A stretch of DNA of 64,000 bases from Rhizobiales bacterium UBA1912 (lineage in GTDB: Bacteria > Pseudomonadota > Alphaproteobacteria > Rhizobiales > Devosiaceae): positions 84,251 to 148,250 of the forward strand of contig DDGC01000014.1 in assembly GCA_002337455.1 (NCBI GenBank). The letters run 5' to 3'. The position numbers and the translations under genes are program-made. Positions within the stretch are counted from its first letter, which is position 1; every line of letters begins with the position of its first letter. Below the pieces are notes generated by a model, which did not search any database, was not told the DNA's origin, and was given only the letters and a program-made list of their open reading frames with translations. This document shows positions 53,615-63,116 of the stretch, in pieces.

Positions 53615-53733
53615 GCAGAAAGTACCTTGTCCTACCTAGAGCGCATCCTGATTCCCCGGCAGCGCATCGCGCGCACTTTAGACGAGCCATCTCCGATGGC
53701 AAAACCGTTTCGCCCCGACAGGCAGGGTACGGG

Positions 53734-54330
53734 TCAGATGAGGAACAGGACGACGGCGCAGAGCATCAGGCCAGCAAGGATTACACCCAGATGTTTCTCC
53801 AGCCCGGTGCGGGCGAGGAAAACAGTCAGCCCCCTGCCAAAAATCATCCATGTGCTCGATGAAAGCGCCCCAAAGACACCACATCCAAGCGCCAGATTGG
53901 CGATCCGGTCCGGTCCCGGTGGCACGAACAGGGCAACAAAGCTCACCGCCATCGCCCAGGCCTTGGGGTTGATCCACTGAAACAGCGCGGCTTCATAGGT
54001 CCGCATGGGACGCTCGCGACCTGTCGCCGGCCCTATGGTGATCCCCAGCATATGATAGGCCATCCAGAGAAAATACGCGGCAGCGCCATAGCGCATGACC
54101 GTGCTGATCGCCGGGTACGCGACGAAAAGCTCGCCCAGCCCAAGGCCCACGATGAACACCATGAGCGGAAACCCCAAGGTGATGCCGATGCAATGGGGCA
54201 CTGTCGGCCCCAGGCCGAATTTTGCGCTCGAGGTCATCACCATCAGATTGTTCGGTCCCGGCGAGAACGAAGAAGTCGCACCAGCCAGAAGGAAGGCGGC
54301 AAGTAGGGTCGATGTCATGGAAGTGCTCAT
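53734..54330 (-). CDS. LysE-family translocator, second copy
   Basis: 198 residues with about six hydrophobic helices. The N-terminal motif SSFSPGPNNLMVMTSSAKFG is the LysE/RhtB hallmark, with FQWINPKAWAMAVSF in the middle. It is probably an exporter of an amino acid or derivative. It is only distantly similar to the LysE protein at 32892. The upstream gap to the DUF1697 gene is 58 bp, so a short promoter or read-through is possible. Confidence 0.88.
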   Translation of the reverse strand: MSTSMTSTLLAAFLLAGATSSFSPGPNNLMVMTSSAKFGLGPTVPHCIGITLGFPLMVFIVGLGLGELFVAYPAISTVMRYGAAAYFLWMAYHMLGITIGPATGRERPMRTYEAALFQWINPKAWAMAVSFVALFVPPGPDRIANLALGCGVFGALSSSTWMIFGRGLTVFLARTGLEKHLGVILAGLMLCAVVLFLI

Positions 54331-54388
54331 AATGTCAGCATTGCTGACCTAATAGCAGCATTTCACCGGGTTGCCAATCCGCTTTGCT

Positions 54389-54922
54389 TCACAGCGCGGC
54401 GGCGATCTTTTTGACAGTGTTCCAGTTACGCGTTGTACCGATCCCCGTCCGCTTGGGCGTCAGCACACCAGCCAGTTTCGAGCGGCCTATTCCCTCGCCG
54501 AAATACATCCAGGGGTCGCCATCGACAACGCGCACGATTTCGGCCGCTGTGGCCCGATCCTCGATCAGTTTTTGCGCCTCGGTGGTGGCTGGCTCGCGCA
54601 TCACGCGCACCGCCACATGGGACCCGTCGCTTTTCGATTGCTCGGGAAACGGATTTGCCGCCACCAGTTTTTCCCAACGAGCGCCCTCGCGCACGATGAA
54701 ATCGATATGCCGGCCAAACGCCTCGGCAAAGGCTGGCTCGAAAGCCTTCTCGATGGCTCGCGGATTGTTGCCTTTGGCGGTGAACACCACATTGCCCGTG
54801 GCCAGCAACGTCTTGACGTCGCCATGGCCCAGTGTTTCGAGCAGTTCGCGCAGAGGCGCGTTGAGCACCCGCTTTCCCTCGGGCAGAGAGATCGAATAGA
54901 GCAGGCCCACAAACCGCGTCAC
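54389..54922 (-). CDS. DUF1697 protein
   Basis: 177 residues, full family length. It contains the typical middle segment LETLGHGDVKTLLATGNVVF and the C-terminal YFGEGIGRSKLAGVLTPKRT with GIGTTRNWNTVKKI. The first residues (TRFVGLLYSISLPEGKRVLN) diverge from the usual RGINVGG pattern. Function of the family is unknown. It overlaps the GH3 gene by four bases (ATGA), suggesting coupling, although no functional link is known. Confidence 0.88.
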   Translation of the reverse strand: MTRFVGLLYSISLPEGKRVLNAPLRELLETLGHGDVKTLLATGNVVFTAKGNNPRAIEKAFEPAFAEAFGRHIDFIVREGARWEKLVAANPFPEQSKSDGSHVAVRVMREPATTEAQKLIEDRATAAEIVRVVDGDPWMYFGEGIGRSKLAGVLTPKRTGIGTTRNWNTVKKIAAAL

Positions 54923-56019
54923 GGAATGATCCCCATCTGTCGCTTGAGGGCAATGACGCGCTCATAGCTTTGCGCTATGCGGTCGGCAAACGCTGGATCG
55001 GCCCGCCCTTCATCGACCAGCACCTGATAAATTTCTGTGCCCAGCGCCGGATCGTAGGCTGCGCTGTTGGAAAACAACAGAATGTCCACCCCCGCCTCCA
55101 CTGCCGTCACCACGGTATCGTGCAGGTCGAACCGCGAGCGGATGGCGCCCATTTCCAGATCGTCGGTGATCGCGACGCCGGTAAATCCCAGTTCGCTGCG
55201 CAGCACACCCTCGATCCAGGTGCGCGAAAGACTGGCCGGAAGCTGGCGGGCGCCGCCGCCCTGGATTTCGGAATTATAAAGATGGGCAACCATCACCATA
55301 TCGGCCAGACCGGTATCGATCATGGCCCGATAGGGCTCGAGTTCGACTGGCTGCCACCGACCGGTGACATCCACGAACCCTTCATGCGTGTCCTCGGCGC
55401 TCGAGCCGTGCCCCGGAAAGTGCTTGAGTGCCGTCGCTATTCCCGCATCGTGATGGGCTTCGACGAATGCTGCGGCCCGTGCGACCACCTCGTCGGGATC
55501 GGCGCCATAGGCACGGTCATAGCGGGCAATGATCGGATTGTCGGGGTTGAGATCGAGATCGACGACGGGGCCGAAATTGACGTTGAACCCAAGCCGCGCC
55601 AGATCGTCGGCCAGACCGGCATAGATAACCCGCGCACGGTCGGGAGCCTGGGCCGCAACGGCGCGCGCCGAAGGAATTTCATTAAACCCCACAGCAGCCG
55701 TCAGGCGCTCGATCTGCCCGCCTTCCTGGTCGAGCGCTATGAATGGGGGAAGCCACGGACGGGCGGCAACGAGGTTACGATTGATACCGCGCACCGCTTC
55801 GAGGCTGGCCACATTGATGCGCAGGAACATCACCCCGCCGATCTCCCCGCGCGCGATCTGCTCGCGCACGGCTCGCACCCCGGCGGTATCGGCGGCATTA
55901 CCCCTGAATCCCACCATCACCATCTGCCCGGCCATGTCCTCAAGGCTTTGCGCCGAGGCGATCGAGCCACCGGACATGGCAAGTCCAAGGGCGATACAGA
56001 CGGAGACTAAAATGCGCAT
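54919..56019 (-). CDS. Glycoside hydrolase family 3 beta-N-acetylhexosaminidase (NagZ-like), exported
   Basis: 366 residues from the ATG at 56019. A signal peptide (ILVSVCIALGLAMSGGSIASA-QS) makes it periplasmic, unlike classical cytoplasmic NagZ. Catalytic-domain motifs are FIALDQEGGQIERL, ALKHFPGHGSSAEDTHEG (the His-loop) and VAITDDLEMGAI, in which the Asp of DDLEM is the expected nucleophile. The substrate is likely a GlcNAc-containing peptidoglycan fragment or glycan. Its 3' end overlaps the DUF1697 gene, and the upstream neighbour is the EAL protein gene (87-bp gap). Confidence 0.9.
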   Translation of the reverse strand: MRILVSVCIALGLAMSGGSIASAQSLEDMAGQMVMVGFRGNAADTAGVRAVREQIARGEIGGVMFLRINVASLEAVRGINRNLVAARPWLPPFIALDQEGGQIERLTAAVGFNEIPSARAVAAQAPDRARVIYAGLADDLARLGFNVNFGPVVDLDLNPDNPIIARYDRAYGADPDEVVARAAAFVEAHHDAGIATALKHFPGHGSSAEDTHEGFVDVTGRWQPVELEPYRAMIDTGLADMVMVAHLYNSEIQGGGARQLPASLSRTWIEGVLRSELGFTGVAITDDLEMGAIRSRFDLHDTVVTAVEAGVDILLFSNSAAYDPALGTEIYQVLVDEGRADPAFADRIAQSYERVIALKRQMGIIP

Positions 56020-56106
56020 GGCCAACTTTCAGTGGGCGTCGGGAATGGCAAACGTGCCCGATTCCCAGCCCGGACGGGCCAACCTTTCGCAACTTTGGGG
56101 CACAAA

Positions 56107-58884
56107 TCAGCCCACGCGCATCACCGAGGACAGTCTGTCGTGTTCGGCGGCGAGCAGTTGGGCGAGTATGTCTTCGGCCGGACCGGGGCGCGAGAAGAAA
56201 TATCCCTGCCCCATCTTGCACCCGGCAAGGCGCAGGAGCCACGCCTGATCCTGGTTCTCGATGCCTTCTGCCACCACTTGCTTGCCCAGTGATTCCGAGA
56301 GCATGAGCACCGCCCGGATAATGGCCGAAGCCTCCCCATCCCCGGGGAGGCCGCGCACGAAACTCTGGTCGATCTTGATGGTATCGACCGGCAACCGGCC
56401 CAGATAGCTCAGCGAAGAATACCCCGTGCCGAAATCGTCGAGCGCTACCCCGACCCCTTCCGCCCGCAAGACTTTAAGCTTTTCGGTGACGTGGGAGGTC
56501 TCGGTCACCAGAAGGCTCTCGGTGATTTCCACCTGCAGCCGCTCGGCCGGCAGCCCCGATTGCTCAAGAGCCGACCGGACATCGGCGACGATGTCGCCAA
56601 GTTCGAACTGAAGCGGAGAGACATTGACTGAAAGCCGCACCGGGCGCGGCCAGTTGGCCACTTCCTTTGCAGCCGCGTGCAGGATCCAGCGGCCAAGCTC
56701 GATGATGAGCCCAGTCTCCTCTGCGGCGGGAATGAATTTGGCCGGAGGAACCGCCCCCAACTCGGGATGCGTCCAGCGCGCCAGCGCCTCGACACCGGTG
56801 ATTTCTCCGGTTTCGAGATCGACCTGGGGTTGGTAGTGAACCGAAAATTCCTCACGGGCCAGCGCCGCGCGCAGCGCGATCTCCATGTCCTGCTTGGATT
56901 TGATGCGCGTATCCATTTCCTTGGAGAAGGCAAGGACGCTATTGCCCGACTGGTCCGACGCTATCGAGAGCGCCACGCCCGCGTGACTGACCAGTGCATC
57001 GGGCGCGCTGCCCGAAAGGTCGGAATCGGTCATGCCAACCCGCGCGCCGACGATGGCCCGGTGCTCGTCCAGCGTATAGGGCCGCACCACCTCGGCAATC
57101 AGCGTTTCGGCAAATCCCGTGCCGCCGTCTTCGCCCAGCAGACCCTCGCGGAGCACGGCAAAGGCATTGCCCTCCAGCCGCGCCACGCTGATCGGTCCCA
57201 AGAGTTCGAGCCGGGCCACCACCTGCTTGAGCAGTGCGTCACCATAGGCATGGCCCAAGGTGTCGTTGACAGTCTTGAGCCGCGAAAGCCCGATGAGATA
57301 GACGCTAGCACCGCGCACACGACCAGTGGGGGTGGCAAGCAGCGCGCCGATCGTTTCGACGAACTTGACCCGCGAGGCGGCACCCGTCAGCGGGTCGTGC
57401 TGGGCAAGATAGGTCAGCCTGTGCTCGACCTGCCGGCGCTCGGTCACGTCTCGGAACGTGAGGCACGCCACCCGTCCGGCCGATTCCGCGCTCACCTCGC
57501 CCCCGTCGATATCGGACAGCGTGACCACAAACTCCACAGTCCGGCTCTCGCCATTGCACATGATGACCTCTTCGGACACCGCATCCATCATCCGTCCGCT
57601 ATCGATCGCCGCTTCAAGCGCCTCCCGGAATGGCGCGGGGAGCACGTCGGCGATATGGGTTCCGCGCAGTCCCGGCGCTATCAGGTCTTCGGCCAGTCTG
57701 CTGGCTGCGCGGATGGCTTTGGTGTGATCGACAACCACCACACCGTCGAAATTATCAGCGACGACGCGAGTCAGGATGCCCCGCATGGAATCGCGTTCAC
57801 GCGCAGCATGGGACAGCGAACGGCCCCGCGCCTCGAGCTCATGCCAGAAAGCGACGGCCAGAAATCCGACCTGCGCGATATGGATGCCCGCCGTATCGAT
57901 CAGTATGCCCGCATGAACCTGCATGGCCAGCGCCGTGAATTCGAGCATGCCCGCATAGGCCAGCGACCCGGCGAGGGCCGAGCCCAGCGTCATGCGTGGC
58001 CGCAGACACGCAAACAGCAACGCCATGCCGAAGACGATGATTATGGTGGGCAGCCGCCCCATGTCGGACAGCGCCCTGCCCTGCCGCACCGTCTCGGCGG
58101 CCAGTAGCTGGAGCGAAGGCGTGGAGAGCATTCCATACCGGGGCACCGAATGGCTCGATTGTTGCGAATAGCTGGCCTGCCCCACAATGACCTGCCGCCC
58201 CTTGAACAGCCCGGGCTCGAAGCTGCCGCCGATCACCTCCGACAAGGTCGTTCGCGGAATAGTGGCAAGATCGATGGAGAAATCGATCAAAAAGGACTGG
58301 CTCGATATGGAACGGTCCGGAGAGAGGGCCGTCGCGAGCGATTCGATGACCCAGCCATCGTTGACGATACGTGCGCGATAGCCCCGTCGAGCACCGCCAA
58401 CCGCATCGATGTAAACCGGCGGAGCGAGGGCAGCGAACCGGTCCATGGGCATGCTCAAAACCCGTGCGGCATCAGACGAGCGGGTCTCGGTGGCGACCGT
58501 ATGCACTTTGCCAGACGCCTTTGTCATGGCTTCGACAAGTGCATTGTCGTCGAAATAGCCCAGCGCGCTCTGCAGTCCGACGTCCAGAACCACCGTGCGC
58601 GCGCCTGCGTCGATCAGGCCGCCCAGGGCATGGGCATAAACGCTACGGGCCCGCGACTGGCTGCCAGCATGAGCCATTGCCGCGGCGTCCGCCTCGACGA
58701 ACACGATGTCGCCGCTGGCCGGGCGCGACGTGACCGAAAATCTCATGTCGTGAAGGGCGGAATCGAGCGCGGCAAACCAGCCCATGGCCACCGCCACAAG
58801 CATCGTTGCGCACACTACCGCCGCGACAATGAGATGCTGAACCCGCGCCACCGTTGAAATACCGCCCCCTGCTTTCGCCCACAA
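56107..58884 (-). CDS. CHASE2-PAS-GGDEF-EAL protein with degenerate GGDEF site
   Basis: 925 residues. A membrane helix (about 16-38) leads to a CHASE2 extracytoplasmic sensor (about 40-265), three membrane helices (about 278-348), a PAS-like domain (365-485), a GGDEF domain (490-650) and an EAL domain (665-910). The cyclase signature is EGNAF (571-575) instead of GGDEF, so diguanylate cyclase activity is probably lost. The EAL side keeps E699-A700-L701, NVSP, DDFGTGYSSL and KIDQSFV, so it likely degrades c-di-GMP. It may control the flagellar motility encoded in this window; that is inference. Confidence 0.93.
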   Translation of the reverse strand: MWAKAGGGISTVARVQHLIVAAVVCATMLVAVAMGWFAALDSALHDMRFSVTSRPASGDIVFVEADAAAMAHAGSQSRARSVYAHALGGLIDAGARTVVLDVGLQSALGYFDDNALVEAMTKASGKVHTVATETRSSDAARVLSMPMDRFAALAPPVYIDAVGGARRGYRARIVNDGWVIESLATALSPDRSISSQSFLIDFSIDLATIPRTTLSEVIGGSFEPGLFKGRQVIVGQASYSQQSSHSVPRYGMLSTPSLQLLAAETVRQGRALSDMGRLPTIIIVFGMALLFACLRPRMTLGSALAGSLAYAGMLEFTALAMQVHAGILIDTAGIHIAQVGFLAVAFWHELEARGRSLSHAARERDSMRGILTRVVADNFDGVVVVDHTKAIRAASRLAEDLIAPGLRGTHIADVLPAPFREALEAAIDSGRMMDAVSEEVIMCNGESRTVEFVVTLSDIDGGEVSAESAGRVACLTFRDVTERRQVEHRLTYLAQHDPLTGAASRVKFVETIGALLATPTGRVRGASVYLIGLSRLKTVNDTLGHAYGDALLKQVVARLELLGPISVARLEGNAFAVLREGLLGEDGGTGFAETLIAEVVRPYTLDEHRAIVGARVGMTDSDLSGSAPDALVSHAGVALSIASDQSGNSVLAFSKEMDTRIKSKQDMEIALRAALAREEFSVHYQPQVDLETGEITGVEALARWTHPELGAVPPAKFIPAAEETGLIIELGRWILHAAAKEVANWPRPVRLSVNVSPLQFELGDIVADVRSALEQSGLPAERLQVEITESLLVTETSHVTEKLKVLRAEGVGVALDDFGTGYSSLSYLGRLPVDTIKIDQSFVRGLPGDGEASAIIRAVLMLSESLGKQVVAEGIENQDQAWLLRLAGCKMGQGYFFSRPGPAEDILAQLLAAEHDRLSSVMRVG

Positions 58885-58944
58885 TTTGTTGCGTGGACGC
58901 TTTTTCCTTTATCTCCCAAGCAGTTGAATAACCCGTAAATGCAA

Positions 58945-58978
58945 GACGCCGGACCCCGCGATTGCGGAACCCGGCGCC
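58945..58978 (-). terminator. Possible acsA terminator hairpin
   Basis: GACGCCGG (58945-58952) pairs with CCGGCGCC (58971-58978) in 7 of 8 positions, with an inner CCGC/GCGG pair. No strong T-run follows on the minus strand, so it is only a candidate. Confidence 0.35.
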
Positions 58979-58983
58979 CTTCT

Positions 58984-59040
58984 TGTTTTGTCTCGGGTCC
59001 GAACCGATAACGCGGAAACCCGCTTTATCCGGACACGCTT
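58984..59040. repeat. Compound palindromic intergenic element, copy B
   Basis: It reads TGTTTTGTC ... GAACCGATAA ... CCGCTTTATCC, with an imperfect GATAACGCGG/CCGCTTTATC inverted repeat. It matches the complement of the 10767-10830 segment in order and spacing. It abuts the acsA stop codon. Confidence 0.6.
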
Positions 59041-60989
59041 TAGCGGTTCTTGCGGTTGGCGATCAGGTCCTCGACCACGCCCGGATCGGCCAGCGTCGAG
59101 GTGTCGCCAAGCGCCCCATAATCGTTCTCGGCCACCTTGCGCAGGATCCGGCGCATGATCTTGCCCGACCGCGTCTTGGGCAGGCCAGGCGCGAACTGGA
59201 TATGGTCGGGCGATGCGATGGGGCCGATTTCCTTGCGCACCCAATTGCGCAACTCAACCGCCAGATCGTCCGATGCTGGTTCCCCCGCCATCAGGGTCAC
59301 ATAACAGTAAATGCCCTGTCCCTTGACGTCATGGGGAAAGCCCACAACCGCGGCCTCGGACACCTTGGGGTGCGCGACCAGTGCGCTTTCGACTTCCGCG
59401 GTGCCCAGCCGGTGCCCGGACACGTTGAGCACGTCATCAACCCGCCCGGTGATCCAGTAATAGCCGTCTCCATCCCGGCGGCAGCCATCGCCGGTGAAGT
59501 AGTAGCCCTTGTACTGCTGGAAATAGGTTTCCTTGAAGCGCTGGTGGTCGCCATAAACGGTCCGCATCTGGCCCGGCCAGCTATCGGCGATGGCCAGGAC
59601 GCCCGCCGCTTCGGTCTCCTCGATAACCTTGCCGTTTTCCGGTTCCAGCACCACAGGTTGCACGCCAAAGAACGGCTTTGTCGCCGAACCGGGCTTGGTG
59701 GGAATGGCGCCGGGCAGCGGGGTGATCATGAACCCGCCGGTTTCGGTCTGCCACCAGGTGTCGATTACCGTGCAGCGCTCGCGCCCAACCTGTTTGTAAT
59801 ACCACATCCAGGCCTCGGGGTTGATCGGCTCACCCACCGAGCCCAGCAGCCGCAGGCTTGAGAGGTCGGCCCGCTCGACGAACTGATTGCCCGCCCCCAT
59901 CAGCGCACGGATCGCCGTCGGCGCGGTGTAAAAGATATTGACCTTATGCTTGTCGACAACGTCCCAGAACCGCCCGGCATCGGGGTAGTTCGGCACGCCC
60001 TCGAACATCAGCGTCGTCGCGCCATTGGCCAGCGGGCCATAGACGATATAGCTGTGCCCGGTCACCCAGCCCACATCGGCGGTGCACCAAAAGACCTCGC
60101 CGTGGTTGTAGTCGAAGGTCAATTCGTGGGTCAGCGAGGCATAAACCAGATAACCCCCGGTGGTGTGCAGCACGCCCTTGGGCTTTCCGGTCGAACCGGA
60201 CGTATAAAGGATAAACAGCGGATCTTCGGCGTTCATCGGTTCGGGCTCGCAAACCGCCTCAACCCCGGCTTCCGCCTCATGCAGCCAGACGTCGCGGCTG
60301 CCTTTCATGGCGATGTCGGTGCCGGTGTTCCTGACCACCAGCACTTTTTCCACCCCCGGGCAATCCTCGAGCGCGGTATCGACATTGACCTTGAGCGGCA
60401 CTTTCTTGCCGCCACGGCAACCTTCGTCGGCGGTGATAACGACACGGGAATCGCAGTCGTTGATCCGCCCGGCCAGCGCGTCGGGCGAGAAACCGCCAAA
60501 CACCACCGAGTGTACGGCTCCGATCCGCGCACAGGCCAGCATGGCATAGGCCGCCTCGGGGATCATCGGCATGTAGATCGTGACCCGCTCGCCCTTTTGA
60601 ACGCCGAGCTCTTTCAGTACATTGGCAAAGCGGCAAACTTCGCCGTGCAGCAGACGATAGGTGATATGGCGGGTTTCCGCCTCGGGATCGTCGGGCTCGA
60701 AAATGATGGCGACCGTATCGCCGTGCTCGGCGAGATGGCGGTCTATGCAGTTGGCCGCAACGTTGAGCTGGCCGTCCTCGAACCATTTGATCGAGATATC
60801 GGGCCATTCAAAGCTGGTGTTCTTGACCTTGGTGAAGGGCTTGATCCAGTCGATGCGCTTGGCCTGTTCGCCCCAGAACCCGTCGGGGTCCGAGATTGAG
60901 CGCTTGTACATCTGGTCATACTGCTCAGCGGTAACCTTGGTCTTTTTGACCACTTCGTCTGACGGCGCAAACACTGCTTCCGAACTCAT
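59040..60989 (-). CDS. acsA: Acetyl-CoA synthetase
   Basis: 649 residues, the usual length. It converts acetate, ATP and CoA to acetyl-CoA through acetyl-AMP. Adenylate-forming motifs are [50 protein letters not shown] and the C-terminal lysine loop [11 protein letters not shown], where the Lys is the known acetylation target. The ATG at 60989 is preferred: GGGAGG lies 7 nt before it, whereas upstream alternatives are too close to that site. It is a single gene, divergent from the GNAT gene at 61172. Confidence 0.97.
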   Translation of the reverse strand: MSSEAVFAPSDEVVKKTKVTAEQYDQMYKRSISDPDGFWGEQAKRIDWIKPFTKVKNTSFEWPDISIKWFEDGQLNVAANCIDRHLAEHGDTVAIIFEPDDPEAETRHITYRLLHGEVCRFANVLKELGVQKGERVTIYMPMIPEAAYAMLACARIGAVHSVVFGGFSPDALAGRINDCDSRVVITADEGCRGGKKVPLKVNVDTALEDCPGVEKVLVVRNTGTDIAMKGSRDVWLHEAEAGVEAVCEPEPMNAEDPLFILYTSGSTGKPKGVLHTTGGYLVYASLTHELTFDYNHGEVFWCTADVGWVTGHSYIVYGPLANGATTLMFEGVPNYPDAGRFWDVVDKHKVNIFYTAPTAIRALMGAGNQFVERADLSSLRLLGSVGEPINPEAWMWYYKQVGRERCTVIDTWWQTETGGFMITPLPGAIPTKPGSATKPFFGVQPVVLEPENGKVIEETEAAGVLAIADSWPGQMRTVYGDHQRFKETYFQQYKGYYFTGDGCRRDGDGYYWITGRVDDVLNVSGHRLGTAEVESALVAHPKVSEAAVVGFPHDVKGQGIYCYVTLMAGEPASDDLAVELRNWVRKEIGPIASPDHIQFAPGLPKTRSGKIMRRILRKVAENDYGALGDTSTLADPGVVEDLIANRKNR

Positions 60990-61171
60990 GACCATACCTC
61001 CCACTTCATTGACTTTGCCTCTCTCTTAACCCGCCGATTCAGCCGACGGCAAGGCGCCCTCCGGCCGCAAACCGCACAAGTTTCGATATGATCGATTTTG
61101 CCTCACCGCCCCGCTCACGCTTTTTTAGCGGACCTGCAGCTAGTCTTGCTCCGTGAACCGGGGGAAAGACG

Positions 61172-61744
61172 ATGACCGACGCACAGATGACCTCGCGAGC
61201 GGCCACCCATGCCGACATCGCCGATGTCCATCGCGAGCTGATGGACCTGATCGATTCCATGCCCTATTACGGCGAGCGCTTCAAAGCGTTTGAAAAGAAG
61301 CGGTTTAACCGCACATTCCTGCGCACCCTGCTCGAAATCGATCCCTGGCACATCCTGCTGCTCGAAATGGACGGCAAGACCGGCGGCTTTCTGATTTCAG
61401 GCCCGGCCAACGGGACGATTTTCCAGTTCTGGTCGGCCATCTACCCCGATTATCGCGGCACCCCGCTTGGCCGCTTTGGCATGGACGCCTTCATTTCCCA
61501 TTGGGACAATTCGCGCTTCCACAAGGCCTCGACCTACACCCGCCCCGACAACCGGCCGGCACTCGTGCTCCTCAAACGCTACGGCTACAGCCAGGTTGCT
61601 CATCTCGAGGATCATATTTTCGGGGAGGATTATTTCGTCATGGAGCGCAAGTTCACCAAGGCGGTGGACGGATATGATGACGGCGTATCCCTGCCGCTGG
61701 CCACCCGGCTCAAGCTCAAGGCACGAGCCCTGCTGGACCGCTAG
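61172..61744 (+). CDS. GNAT-family N-acetyltransferase
   Basis: 190 residues. The N-terminal strand is followed by HILLLEMDGKTGGFLISGPA, and the central strand FWSAIYPDYRGTPLGRFGMD includes the acetyl-CoA loop region RGTPLGRFG in a modified form. The C-terminus has PALVLLKRYGYSQVAHL, typical of GNAT folds. The substrate is unknown. GGGGGAAAG precedes the ATG. Its last bases overlap the converging flippase gene by four bases. It is divergent from acsA, but I cannot say whether it acetylates that enzyme. Confidence 0.8.
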   Translation: MTDAQMTSRAATHADIADVHRELMDLIDSMPYYGERFKAFEKKRFNRTFLRTLLEIDPWHILLLEMDGKTGGFLISGPANGTIFQFWSAIYPDYRGTPLGRFGMDAFISHWDNSRFHKASTYTRPDNRPALVLLKRYGYSQVAHLEDHIFGEDYFVMERKFTKAVDGYDDGVSLPLATRLKLKARALLDR

Positions 61745-63045
61745 GCCGTGGCAGCGCGAAACCGCCCGAAGATCGAAACATCGATCTTGGCCCGGTAAAG
61801 CGCTGTCGCCCATAGTGACACCGACCACAACGAAATCGCGATAAACGCCGAAACCGCGGCGCCCATCAGCCCATAGGGCGGCACGAGCGTCAAATTGCCG
61901 ATGATCAGCGCGGCAAGCCCCAGCCCGACCGAAGGCAGGCTCGCCCAGGGCCGGTCGTGCATCGAAAGCACCAGCGATGCTGGCCCGAACGCGGCCCGGA
62001 CGACGAGCCCAAGGCACAATATCGCGACCGGCAGCGCCCCATCGGCAAACTCGTCGCCGAACAGCATCAGCGCGTACCGCCCGACCAGCAGCACACCAAG
62101 GAACAGGGCGAGAGCCAGCCCCGTCGCCACCAGATTGGCCTCGCCCACCCGCTTGCCGAAAGCGCTGCGATCCGCGTCCCGCTCCGCATCGAACATGTTG
62201 GGCAGCGTCAGCGCATAGACTGCGACCACCCCAAAAGCGGCCAGCGCAAAGATCCGCGTACTCACCCCAAAGATCGCCAGATCTGTGCGATCGAGCAGCC
62301 CGGCGAGCAGGATCAGGTTGATGTCGAAGAAATAATCCGAAGCCAGCGTGATAAGCACCCACGGTGTCGCAAAGCGCCACCAGCGCCGGGGCTCGCTCAC
62401 CCTCAGCTCATCGGTACGCGGCACCGCCACCACCGCCCGCCGCACCCAGAAGCTCTGGAGCCCGAAAAGCACCAGAAGCGCGATGGCCAGAAACCACAAC
62501 ATCCGCCCCAGATCGGCAACTGGGCTCATCAAGGCCACGGCACCGAACGCGGCAAGCGTCAGCGCCGGTCGAAAGATCATGTCCGGCAGATATCCCGCCA
62601 TGGGCTGCTTGAGGCCCACCAGCGTGGTCGTGCCGATATAGGTGATGGCCGTCGCAATCCCGATCAGCGCCGTCTGCGCCCAGATCGGCCGCAAATGCTC
62701 GCCCGCTTCGCCCAGAACGAAGGTCAGCGGCCAGCCCAGCGCCAGAATGGCAACCCCCATGACTGCCATCTGGATATAGGCCCGGCCCACGAAACGCCGT
62801 AGATGGTTGCCCTCACCGCGTGACCCGTATTCGGCGGAAAAATAGGTTGAGACGGTCTGAAACCCGAGCGGCAACACCACCGCGATCAGATTGGCCGCAG
62901 CGACCACCAGAAGGAAATCGCCGAGCGATTGCGCACCCCAGATACGGGAAATGGCAGCCTGTACGAGAAAGATGAACCCCGCGCCAAAGATGCGAAGGGC
63001 AAAGATCATCACCGATTTCGAGGCGAGCCTTCGCGCTATCGACAT
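61741..63045 (-). CDS. Oligosaccharide flippase-family (Wzx/MATE-like) membrane protein
   Basis: 434 residues with about twelve hydrophobic helices. The N-terminal FALRIFGAGFIFLVQAAISR IWG phrase (20-residue part shown without its end), and later ATPWVLITLASDYFFDINLI and GVSTRIFALAAFG, follow the polysaccharide-flippase pattern. It would move lipid-linked oligosaccharides across the inner membrane. It may belong to a larger exopolysaccharide locus beyond the right edge; the next gene (FemAB-like) often occurs in such loci. Confidence 0.85.
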   Translation of the reverse strand: MSIARRLASKSVMIFALRIFGAGFIFLVQAAISRIWGAQSLGDFLLVVAAANLIAVVLPLGFQTVSTYFSAEYGSRGEGNHLRRFVGRAYIQMAVMGVAILALGWPLTFVLGEAGEHLRPIWAQTALIGIATAITYIGTTTLVGLKQPMAGYLPDMIFRPALTLAAFGAVALMSPVADLGRMLWFLAIALLVLFGLQSFWVRRAVVAVPRTDELRVSEPRRWWRFATPWVLITLASDYFFDINLILLAGLLDRTDLAIFGVSTRIFALAAFGVVAVYALTLPNMFDAERDADRSAFGKRVGEANLVATGLALALFLGVLLVGRYALMLFGDEFADGALPVAILCLGLVVRAAFGPASLVLSMHDRPWASLPSVGLGLAALIIGNLTLVPPYGLMGAAVSAFIAISLWSVSLWATALYRAKIDVSIFGRFRAATA

Positions 63046-63116
63046 TATCTCAGAAACTTTCCGGCCTCGGCCCCGAGGTCCGCATCATCGGTTCGGACGC
63101 GCGATAAATCACGAAC

